Source of the DNA: Thermoplasmatales archaeon | GTDB taxonomy: Archaea > Thermoplasmatota > Thermoplasmata > Thermoplasmatales > GCA-001856825 | DNA length: 12,780 bases | Direction of reading: 5' to 3' | NCBI GenBank assembly: GCA_014874235.1 | Contig: JACWAC010000022.1 | Location: forward strand, 1 to 12,780 | Part shown: one piece after another, positions 1-5,644 of the stretch | Layout: the number at the start of each line of letters is the position of its first letter | Numbering within the stretch: position 1 is the stretch's first letter | Program-made: the position numbers and the translations under genes | The notes under the pieces: model-generated | Database searches by the model: none | The model's input: only the letters and a program-made list of their open reading frames with translations | Told to the model about the DNA's origin: nothing

Positions 1-138
1 GGACAAAAGGAGTGTCCAACGGAAAATTTTGCACGTATTTTGAATTTTTTTGTAGAAATTTGGCAATCGCTTCTCACCAGATATCAGGAGGCAGAAACAG
101 ATGACCAAGTGGAAGATATACATAAAAGACAGAGATAA
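1..138 (+). CDS. Possible C-terminal end of an upstream gene (partial)
   Basis: Frame 1 is open from the window edge to TAA at 136-138, giving 45 residues. The peptide has a hydrophobic/aromatic stretch (FARILNFFVEIWQSLL) followed by a charged tail rich in Glu, Asp, Lys and Arg, as is common at the end of a soluble protein. If real, it overlaps the following gene by 38 bp. That gene's strong Shine-Dalgarno would then lie inside it, suggesting translational coupling. I do not recognise a family, and 45 open codons can occur by chance, so this is a possibility rather than a firm call. Confidence 0.4.
   Translation, partial: GQKECPTENFARILNFFVEIWQSLLTRYQEAETDDQVEDIHKRQR
86..91 (+). promoter_or_regulatory. 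Shine-Dalgarno for the 184-residue protein gene
   Basis: AGGAGG lies nine bases before the ATG at 101. It is one of the strongest ribosome-binding sites in the window and fixes the start of the downstream gene. Its presence implies a leadered or internal-operon gene rather than a leaderless one. Confidence 0.75.
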
Positions 139-655
139 TTTGAGAACACTTCTTAACGTTCTCCTGATGAATCGAGAGTCCGAGATCACAATAAGGAAGA
201 ACGAAGGATTGACAATATTAATCAGCGATTTCGGTAGGGAAGCAGAAGTTCTCCAGTACGCGCGTGAAGAGCTTGGAAACAAGGTCGAGAGTTCCGCCTA
301 TGATACCGACTGGAGGGAAAACGTCTATCTGCTCAACAAACCCAGATATACCTTCGATTCTGTCTTTCCTTTCTTGATCGAGACCTCTTTCCTGTTGATC
401 AAAGGGGATACTATCCACTTGAGCGTCAGGAGATACACCACGATGAATCCATTCAAAAGGAAGAAACTGGGTGCAAAGGCGGGGAAAGTTCTCTACAGGA
501 TCAAGTTGTTCACTCCAATTTTGATGAGGGATTACGTAGACAGGGGTGGGAGACAGTGCCTAACGTTTGAAAAGAGGAATCCGCTTATTCTTACGAGCAA
601 CGAACTTTCTAATCTGATTAATGGGGGTGGAAGCAATGGACTATTGGCCTTATGA
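101..655 (+). CDS. Hypothetical protein, 184 aa, partner of HerA-like ATPase
   Basis: I do not recognise this protein. It has no signal peptide, no clear membrane segment and no cysteine cluster. There is a basic patch near residues 117-130 (FKRKKLGAKAGK) and alternating hydrophobic residues suggesting a mixed alpha/beta soluble domain. The ATG at 101 is chosen because AGGAGG precedes it at a good distance. Its last 20 bases overlap the start of the HerA-like ATPase gene, whose own ribosome-binding site lies inside this gene, so the two are probably translated together. By position it could be an adaptor, nuclease or regulatory partner of the ATPase. That is inference from gene order only; no motif supports a specific activity. 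Confidence 0.75.
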   Translation: MTKWKIYIKDRDNLRTLLNVLLMNRESEITIRKNEGLTILISDFGREAEVLQYAREELGNKVESSAYDTDWRENVYLLNKPRYTFDSVFPFLIETSFLLIKGDTIHLSVRRYTTMNPFKRKKLGAKAGKVLYRIKLFTPILMRDYVDRGGRQCLTFEKRNPLILTSNELSNLINGGGSNGLLAL

Positions 656-2285
656 ATCTGGAATTCCCTTTCCACTGAAGGAGAAGAGATTGTGCTTTCC
701 TCCAGAATTTCTGGAGAATCACTCTCTCGTTCTAGGGAAGACTGGAACGGGCAAGTCCAACCTTCTAGTCCAGTTGGTCAGAATGTACGAAGATGACGGC
801 AAGAAGGTGATTGTATTTGATCCCCATGGAGAGCTCTGGAAATACGGAAGTCCGGATTCTTCGATAATCACTCTATCTCCCTATTCGGGAGTGGAAACGG
901 GTTATCTAAAATTCAATATGATGTCCGTAATGCCATATCAGAACGAGAGGGAAAGACTCATAAATGAGGAGTTGGTCGTTCAGTCTCTCAAGGACGTTTT
1001 CTCTACCGAGTCTGCATTTTCTATAGGTACCTGGGGTCCAAGGATCGAGTTGATATTTACCATACTGACCCGACTTCTGCTGAAATACAAGATCAGTCCA
1101 ACAATTCAGGACATGTCTGACCTCCTCCTGAACTATTACAAGAGGAAGGATTTCTCTTCGTCTCTCGAGCCTGAAGAGAAGACAGAATTCTTCTCCATAT
1201 TCAACCAGGGTTATGACTTCATCTCTTCGACGGTGAACAAGATACTGCCATTGATCTCAAACGAGGTCTCGAAGAGAATGTTCTCATCGAGCGAGGACTA
1301 CTACGATGTTTCAAAGCTCAGAAACACCCTATACATAGAACTCTCAGGGGAGCATTCTCCTTCTTCTCTTGCAAGACCGTTTTCCATAATGCTCCTGTAC
1401 AAGATCTGGAACAACATCATCCTGAAACGAATGAAGGACGTGGTTCTGATTATGGACGAATTCCAGACGTTATCTCCTCACATATCTCAGAGGATTGTGA
1501 CGGAGGGAAGAAAGTTCTCCCTGTGGGCCATAATGGCAACGCAATCGCTGTCTGGGCTAGAGCCTGCTCTTGCGACCAGCATAAGGACCAACGCGCACAA
1601 CTTCTTCCTCTTTCAGCTCTCCAATGAGGATGTTCCTGCATTCAGGCAAGGAGGGAAGATTCTGAAGAACCCTGACTTCCACCATTTCAACTGCCTGGTG
1701 CCGAGGACAGACAGCATTTTCTCAGGTATCACAAGACTGGCACTTCAAACAAGGGCATTCTCAGTTTCGAAAGAGTTTTACGATTTCGGTGAGAAGGATT
1801 CATTTGTAGATCAAGAGCTGACAGCGAACATGGACCCTGCCAGATTGAACCACCTGGTTTCACTCGGGCTTGCAACCGTCGTCGACGGAAACGTCCATCT
1901 TGAGGAAGAGTACTTTGAAAAGATAGGGTCCCGTCACAGGCGAGGGAGCGAATCTGTGTTCCATAGATACCTCGTAACTCGTTCATATTTCTTCTTCAAG
2001 AAGAGAGGTTACGAAGTCTACGAGGGGGTGGACTATGACGGACATCGTCCCGATCTCTTGGTATTGAAAGGCGATGAAAAGATCCCGATTGAATGTGAAT
2101 ATTCAGATATCAACAATAAAGGAAGAATGAGAGAAAAGCTCAAATTTTACCCCAACGTGGTATTCTCAGCATTCAAGGATAAGAGAGATGAAATCCCACA
2201 GAATGCGAGCCTCCTATTGATTCCGCCAATAGGAGATCAATCTGAGCCGGAATACATAGAATTTCAGAAAGTGACCGGGGTATAG
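636..2285 (+). CDS. HerA/FtsK/VirD4-type ATPase with C-terminal PD-(D/E)XK-like domain
   Basis: This is a 549-residue P-loop ATPase of the HerA-FtsK superfamily, which includes DNA-pumping motors and conjugation coupling proteins. Walker A is GKTGTGKS (34-41), closely followed by the FDPHGE segment typical of HerA-like proteins. Walker B is VVLIMDEF, with Asp274 and Glu275. A conserved ATQS segment sits at 301-304. After a probable winged-helix linker (about 385-430), the last 110 residues look like a PD-(D/E)XK fold: RPD (Asp473), then Glu486-Cys-Glu488, then a basic helix and KLKFYPNVVF. The usual final Lys of the nuclease motif is Glu here. I chose ATG 636 over the in-frame ATG at 621 because GGGGGTGG lies five bases before it. 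No transmembrane segment is evident, unlike many VirD4 proteins. The 3' end overlaps the convergent DsrE-like gene by 22 bp. The ATPase assignment is firm; nuclease activity and role are inferred. Confidence 0.88.
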   Translation: MDYWPYESGIPFPLKEKRLCFPPEFLENHSLVLGKTGTGKSNLLVQLVRMYEDDGKKVIVFDPHGELWKYGSPDSSIITLSPYSGVETGYLKFNMMSVMPYQNERERLINEELVVQSLKDVFSTESAFSIGTWGPRIELIFTILTRLLLKYKISPTIQDMSDLLLNYYKRKDFSSSLEPEEKTEFFSIFNQGYDFISSTVNKILPLISNEVSKRMFSSSEDYYDVSKLRNTLYIELSGEHSPSSLARPFSIMLLYKIWNNIILKRMKDVVLIMDEFQTLSPHISQRIVTEGRKFSLWAIMATQSLSGLEPALATSIRTNAHNFFLFQLSNEDVPAFRQGGKILKNPDFHHFNCLVPRTDSIFSGITRLALQTRAFSVSKEFYDFGEKDSFVDQELTANMDPARLNHLVSLGLATVVDGNVHLEEEYFEKIGSRHRRGSESVFHRYLVTRSYFFFKKRGYEVYEGVDYDGHRPDLLVLKGDEKIPIECEYSDINNKGRMREKLKFYPNVVFSAFKDKRDEIPQNASLLLIPPIGDQSEPEYIEFQKVTGV

Positions 2286-2605
2286 CCCTCCGCCAACAGC
2301 GCAACCAGTCTCGACGAATAGCCCTCCAACATTATTCCCTGCGTCTTCAGTTCCACATCTATTTTATTGTTCTGGGCAATCATTATGCAAGCGGAATCCA
2401 CTACTCCGTATCCAATCAGTTTCTTTATCTTCTCTGCCCTTTCTCCCGTTGCGTGAGCCAAGAGAATTTCACTGGGACCAAAGAAAAGCAACTTCACTTT
2501 CTCGACCATCTTGTTTTCAGTCATTCTCATCGCTGAAAGCAGAGCCATGTCGAATTTCTGTTCTGCTTCACTTCCACTCATGACAACATAGAGTATCTTT
2601 GTCAT
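2264..2605 (-). CDS. DsrE-like small protein
   Basis: This is a 113-residue protein that reads as a DsrE/DsrF/TusD-fold protein. It opens with a beta strand (KILYVVMSG), then an amphipathic helix and a second strand (KVKLLFFGPSEILLA). The closing region has VDSACIMIAQ followed by GIMLEGYSSRLVALLAEGYTPVTF, the usual DsrE ending in which a gene-final strand follows 'eGy'. A single Cys in SACIMIAQ sits near where sulfur-carrying family members have their active cysteine, but other members lack that role, so sulfur relay is unproven. The ATG at 2605 lies 26 bases from an A/T-rich box (2627-2634), consistent with a leaderless transcript. The gene is divergent from queD and runs convergently into the HerA-like ATPase gene, overlapping it by 22 bp. 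Confidence 0.72.
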   Translation of the reverse strand: MTKILYVVMSGSEAEQKFDMALLSAMRMTENKMVEKVKLLFFGPSEILLAHATGERAEKIKKLIGYGVVDSACIMIAQNNKIDVELKTQGIMLEGYSSRLVALLAEGYTPVTF

Positions 2606-2626
2606 GCTTCCACAACTGCCGAATGA

Positions 2627-2634
2627 ATATAATT
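2627..2634 (-). promoter_or_regulatory. TATA-like box of the DsrE-like gene
   Basis: The sequence AATTATAT (on the minus strand) is centred about 26 bases upstream of the ATG at 2605. That is the distance expected for an archaeal leaderless start. The same A/T-rich patch reads ATATAATT on the plus strand and could also serve queD, putting its transcription start near 2656. Confidence 0.5.
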
Positions 2635-2684
2635 CTTTATTGGTCGACCAGAAAGAATTTCATTATAGAAGTGGATACCGCTTT

Positions 2685-3161
2685 GTGGAAATATTCATAG
2701 ATGGAAACTACTCAAATATAAGATTCTCCTCAGCCCACTTTATACCGGGGGACTGGAAGTGTTCTAGAATCCATGGACACGATTATTCAATATCTGTCAA
2801 ACTGTTCGGTCAGATGAATGGCAAGTCTTATTTTCTTGACTTTTCGCAGGCAAAGGCTAATCTGAAAGATATAGCCGATTTTCTGGATCACAGGGTTCTC
2901 ATTCCGGAGAAAAGAAGGGGAATAAAAATTGAAAAGGGAGACGGAAACCTGAACATAAAACTCGGAGGAAAGAGGTATAGTTTCCCTGAGGAAGAGAGCA
3001 GGGTCATACCGATCAGTGATACAACTGCGGAGTGTCTTAGCGAGTATATTCTTGAAAAATTCGTCAAGTCCCTGAAACAGAAAGTGGAAGGGGTAGAGAT
3101 TGAAGTTCATGAGGGACCGGGTCAGTATGCAAAATCCGTCTGGAAACAAAAGAGCAGTTAG
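2685..3161 (+). CDS. queD: 6-carboxy-5,6,7,8-tetrahydropterin synthase (QueD family)
   Basis: QueD converts 7,8-dihydroneopterin triphosphate to 6-carboxytetrahydropterin on the way to preQ0, the precursor of archaeosine in archaeal tRNA. The zinc-binding histidines are visible as SSAHF (His18) and HGH (His30, His32). Cys26 lies four residues before the HGH, matching the CxxxHGH motif that separates QueD from pterin synthases of the PTPS type. LDFSQAK, FLDHR and a late EVHEGP complete the family pattern. The start is uncertain. The frame is open to ATG 2604, but that would overlap the divergent DsrE-like gene and leave no promoter. GTG 2685 puts the protein's first residues directly at the family's usual N-terminal strand; TTG 2640 is an alternative. 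The 3' end overlaps queC by 35 bp, so the two are co-translated. Confidence 0.88.
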   Translation: MEIFIDGNYSNIRFSSAHFIPGDWKCSRIHGHDYSISVKLFGQMNGKSYFLDFSQAKANLKDIADFLDHRVLIPEKRRGIKIEKGDGNLNIKLGGKRYSFPEEESRVIPISDTTAECLSEYILEKFVKSLKQKVEGVEIEVHEGPGQYAKSVWKQKSS

Positions 3162-3858
3162 CCTGCTGTCAGGTGGACTGGACAGTTCCACTCTGCTATC
3201 CTACGTAATCTCCCAGGGATATGAAGTCGTTGCACTCTCTTTCGACTACGGGCAGAGACACAAAAGAGAGCTTGAATCCGCCAGAAGGATTGCAGATCAC
3301 TATAAAGTGAAACACAGGATCATGAAAATTGATCTAAGGGCGATCGGTGGCAGTGCTTTGACAGATGACATCTCCATCCCGGAGTCCTCACTGAATGAAA
3401 TAGGAAAGGACATCCCTGTTACGTACGTTCCCGCGAGGAATACCATACTCCTTTCGATAGCTCTGGGACTAGCTGAAGTTACTGATTCTTCTAAAATATT
3501 TATCGGAGCAAACGCACTCGATTACTCCGGTTACCCAGACTGCAGACCTGAGTACTTTGATTCCATCAACCAAACGTTCAAACTTGCCACCAAGAAAACT
3601 GTGGAAGGGGGATACATCGAAGTGGAAGCTCCACTCTTGCGGTATTCCAAGGCAGATATCGTAAATCTCGCACTCAAACTGAAAACTCCCCTGGAAATGA
3701 CGTGGTCCTGCTACAGCGGAAAGGACAAGGCCTGTGGTGTGTGCGATTCCTGCAAGCTTAGACTGAAAGGCTTCATGGAGGCCGGCTCAGAAGACCCTGT
3801 CCGGTACGAGGCTCTTCCCAAATTTTATTCGGATTATCTGAAAGGAAGAACAAAGTAG
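3127..3858 (+). CDS. queC: 7-cyano-7-deazaguanine (preQ0) synthase
   Basis: QueC uses ATP and ammonia to turn 7-carboxy-7-deazaguanine into preQ0, which archaea insert into tRNA position 15 to make archaeosine. The 243-residue protein has the PP-loop SGGLDSS (15-21), FDYGQRH soon after, YVPARNT in the middle, and the C-terminal zinc site Cys195, Cys203, Cys206, Cys209 (C...CGVCDSC). I chose ATG 3127 over the upstream ATG 3109 and TTG 3100 because it begins just before the conserved first strand and has GAGGG at 3111-3115. The gene overlaps queD by 35 bp. The intermediate enzyme QueE is not in this window, so it must be encoded elsewhere or replaced. Confidence 0.95.
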   Translation: MQNPSGNKRAVSLLSGGLDSSTLLSYVISQGYEVVALSFDYGQRHKRELESARRIADHYKVKHRIMKIDLRAIGGSALTDDISIPESSLNEIGKDIPVTYVPARNTILLSIALGLAEVTDSSKIFIGANALDYSGYPDCRPEYFDSINQTFKLATKKTVEGGYIEVEAPLLRYSKADIVNLALKLKTPLEMTWSCYSGKDKACGVCDSCKLRLKGFMEAGSEDPVRYEALPKFYSDYLKGRTK

Positions 3859-3904
3859 AAGGTGGGAGAAGTTAATTCATTTTGCTCCGACCTATAGGAA
3901 AAAC

Positions 3905-3913
3905 AATTTATTT
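3905..3913 (+). promoter_or_regulatory. TATA-like box before the 131-residue protein gene
   Basis: An AATTTATTT stretch is centred about 23 bases before the GTG at 3932, close to the leaderless distance. A purine-rich GAGGGAG also lies immediately before the start, so a short leader is equally possible. The 73 bases between queC and this gene show no convincing terminator hairpin. Confidence 0.4.
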
Positions 3914-3931
3914 GAATTATACTGAGGGAGT

Positions 3932-4327
3932 GTGATAAAAGACCTTGAGATCACCTCTATAGAGGGGAGGAGATATGCTCCTATAGACACCAGACCGCAG
4001 GAGGTACGGATAGACCAAAATCTGACGATAGTGGATGTGAAGAGGGAAAACGAATTTTCGAGGATAGTGTACAAGTTCACATCATCATTTTCAACACTGG
4101 GTGCGATATCCCTTGAGGGTACTTTGCTATACCAAGGGGGGGAAGAAATAGAAGTAAAGTGGAAGAAGGATAAGTCCCTACCTGACACCGTTGCTAACGA
4201 GGTACAGACTGCGATATTTTCATCGTCTGTGATAGAGACGATACTGATTGCTAGAGATCTTCGACTTCCTCCTCCGATTCCGATGCCGACACTTCAGAAG
4301 AAGAAAGATGTAGTTGGATTTGGATGA
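3932..4327 (+). CDS. Conserved-looking archaeal protein, 131 aa, possibly SecB-like fold
   Basis: This is a small soluble protein with no membrane segment or cysteines. Residues 1-75 alternate hydrophobic and polar positions in a way that predicts several beta strands (for example NLTIVDVKR, SRIVYKFTSSFS, AISLEGTLLYQ). A helical region from about 85 to 110 follows, then a proline-rich tail beginning DLRLPPPIPMP. The strand-rich half ending in a helix and a PPPxPxP tail recalls archaeal proteins with a SecB-like fold, but that is a memory-based suggestion and no catalytic motif is visible. The start is GTG 3932, supported by the upstream TATA-like box and GAGGGAG. The gene stands alone on the plus strand and converges on tfs with a 45-bp gap. 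Confidence 0.72.
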   Translation: MIKDLEITSIEGRRYAPIDTRPQEVRIDQNLTIVDVKRENEFSRIVYKFTSSFSTLGAISLEGTLLYQGGEEIEVKWKKDKSLPDTVANEVQTAIFSSSVIETILIARDLRLPPPIPMPTLQKKKDVVGFG

Positions 4328-4372
4328 TTTCCGACTAGAAAACAGATATTCCAATTCACCCAAAAGTTGAGT

Positions 4373-4678
4373 TCAGTATTCTCTCCATCTGTGGCCACAG
4401 TGAGTACACGTATAGAATCTGGTTTCGGGTTCGTCTGCAGCCCTCGTTTGCATAGCTTCCCAATACACCCCGAATTCGTTGCACTTGGGGCACTGGACGG
4501 TCTTGTCTATGGGTAGATTTATCTCTTCCTTCTCTACCACAATCGTTTCCTTCTTCTTTCCTTTCTCAATAATGCCCTTCTTGTCGTCTTCGCTTATTGG
4601 AACGGTATTTCCACATTTCCTGCAGACCCAAATATCACCTTTTGGCATCATCATTGATCCGCATTTAGGACAGAACAC
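4373..4678 (-). CDS. tfs: Transcription factor S (TFS), RNA cleavage-stimulating factor
   Basis: TFS inserts into archaeal RNA polymerase and stimulates cleavage of the nascent RNA in stalled complexes, as TFIIS does in eukaryotes. The 101-residue protein has two zinc ribbons. The N-terminal one uses Cys3, Cys6, Cys19 and Cys22; the C-terminal one uses Cys63, Cys66, Cys91 and Cys94. The catalytic acidic pair Asp82-Glu83 sits in AADEPETRFYTC, the hairpin that reaches the polymerase active site, so this is a cleavage-competent TFS rather than an RPB9-like or inhibitory paralogue. The start is GTG 4678: it places the first Cys pair at the usual position and lies about 26 bases from a TATA-like box. 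The nearby ATG is in another frame. The gene diverges from trm5. Confidence 0.95.
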   Translation of the reverse strand: MFCPKCGSMMMPKGDIWVCRKCGNTVPISEDDKKGIIEKGKKKETIVVEKEEINLPIDKTVQCPKCNEFGVYWEAMQTRAADEPETRFYTCTHCGHRWREY

Positions 4679-4690
4679 ATCTTCCTAAAG

Positions 4691-4708
4691 TTATATTAAA
4701 TAAATACA
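4691..4708. promoter_or_regulatory. Bidirectional promoter between tfs and trm5
   Basis: Only 40 bases separate the two start codons. On the plus strand TTATATT (4691-4697) is centred 25-26 bases before the TTG of trm5. On the minus strand GTATTTAT (4700-4707) is centred about 26 bases before the GTG of tfs. Both genes therefore appear leaderless, and their TATA-like boxes lie side by side without overlapping. Binding of TBP/TFB at the two boxes may be mutually exclusive, which would link expression of the two genes. Confidence 0.6.
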
Positions 4709-4718
4709 TTTTCCTGAG

Positions 4719-5612
4719 TTGAGAGTTCCCTACATCAAAGTTGAGCAGTCTGAAGCGAAGAAGGAGATAGACAGACTCAAGGCAAAAGGTGAGTTGTTGG
4801 GAAACTATAAGATTCGAAGGGAAGGCAACTGGGTACTGATTCCGGTAAAGGATTCTGTGGAAAAGAGAGAATTCGAGGAGAACGTCAAGAACAGGATGAA
4901 GCACGTCGGAAGCTTTGAAAGGGTATCGGATTTCTTTGTGATAAAGGAGAGGGAAGGATGGCAAAAGATACTGGAAGAAATAGAGAAGAAACAGTCCCCA
5001 AGAGCAGTATTCTTGGATAAGGGCGTGGAGGGTTCCTTCAGAATCAGGAAACTGAAAAGGATCTTCGGAAGTGGTGATCCAACGGGAGTTCACAAGGAAA
5101 ACGGCCTCAGGTATCTTGTGGATTTAGAAAGAGCATATTTCTCCCCCCGCCTGGCAGGGCTGAGGAGGGAGATAACCGAAAGCTGCCTCAAATCTTCGAA
5201 GTCTGATCTTATTATTGATATGTATGCGGGTGTGGGACCCATTTCGATACCGCTTCTCAAGGGAAAGATGAGAGTTGTTTCCGTAGACGTCAATCCAGAC
5301 GCAGTAAAACTGCTTGTTCAAAACATGAAACTGAACAGGGTGCAGGGGGAAGCTCTGATCGCTGATTCCAATAAAATATACGACTGCTTCGGGGGAGTGG
5401 AACAGGTGATAATGAACAATCCCACCCAATCGTTGTCCGTGACCCAGAAAGTCATAGATAGCTTGAAGGTTGGAACCATCGTCCACACAACTCACATTTC
5501 TAAAAGGATGGAAAGTGTAGAATTCAAGGGAGTGGAAATTCTGGAAAGAAAAGTGGTGCACGGTTATTCGCCTTCTTCTTCGCTCTTTTATTTCAAACTT
5601 GGTAAGAAGTAA
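4719..5612 (+). CDS. trm5: tRNA (guanine37-N1)-methyltransferase, Trm5 family
   Basis: Trm5 methylates N1 of G37 next to the anticodon, preventing +1 frameshifts; in archaea it also opens the wyosine pathway. The 297-residue protein has an N-terminal recognition region (1-95), then VEGSFRIRKLKRIFG with a conserved Arg108, HKENG with Glu127, and the signature YFSPRLAGLRREI (140-152). The class I AdoMet fold shows motif I as DMYAGVGPIS (167-176) and SVDVNPDA with Asp190. The catalytic-site motif reads MNNPTQS (232-238), where most relatives have NLP; the middle residue differs. A TYW2-like paralogue is possible, since both belong to the same superfamily. The TTG 4719 start is supported by a TATA-like box 25-26 bases upstream. 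uppS follows after 32 bp. Confidence 0.88.
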   Translation: MRVPYIKVEQSEAKKEIDRLKAKGELLGNYKIRREGNWVLIPVKDSVEKREFEENVKNRMKHVGSFERVSDFFVIKEREGWQKILEEIEKKQSPRAVFLDKGVEGSFRIRKLKRIFGSGDPTGVHKENGLRYLVDLERAYFSPRLAGLRREITESCLKSSKSDLIIDMYAGVGPISIPLLKGKMRVVSVDVNPDAVKLLVQNMKLNRVQGEALIADSNKIYDCFGGVEQVIMNNPTQSLSVTQKVIDSLKVGTIVHTTHISKRMESVEFKGVEILERKVVHGYSPSSSLFYFKLGKK

Positions 5613-5614
5613 AC

Positions 5615-5622
5615 GATATATT
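5615..5622 (+). promoter_or_regulatory. TATA-like box of uppS
   Basis: GATATATT is centred about 26 bases before ATG 5645, just after the trm5 stop codon. The spacing predicts a leaderless transcript beginning at or next to the ATG. It suggests that the uppS-tiaS-kinase-lipid gene run has its own promoter rather than depending on trm5. Confidence 0.6.
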
Positions 5623-5644
5623 CCCTATAGCCATTTAAGTAACA

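Noticed and set aside
1..17. Inverted repeat GGACA...TGTCC followed by a T7 run at 45-51, resembling a terminator
   Set aside because: The stem is only 5 bp, the T-run is 28 bases away, and the region lies in a frame that looks possibly coding.
1450..1986. Minus-strand open frames inside the HerA-like ATPase gene
   Set aside because: They lie opposite conserved ATPase segments and have no family resemblance, ribosome-binding site or promoter.
2787..3191. 134-residue minus-strand frame opposite queD and the start of queC
   Set aside because: It is fully covered by two well-recognised genes and its composition is that of a shadow frame.
3892..4188. 98-residue minus-strand frame opposite the 131-residue protein
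   Set aside because: It starts within the promoter region of the plus-strand gene and is low-complexity, Ser/Phe-rich. The plus frame has the better start context and a coherent strand-helix-proline tail.
4665..5561. Minus-strand frames of 142 and 145 residues opposite trm5
   Set aside because: trm5 shows all family motifs over the same span; the antisense frames have no recognisable features.
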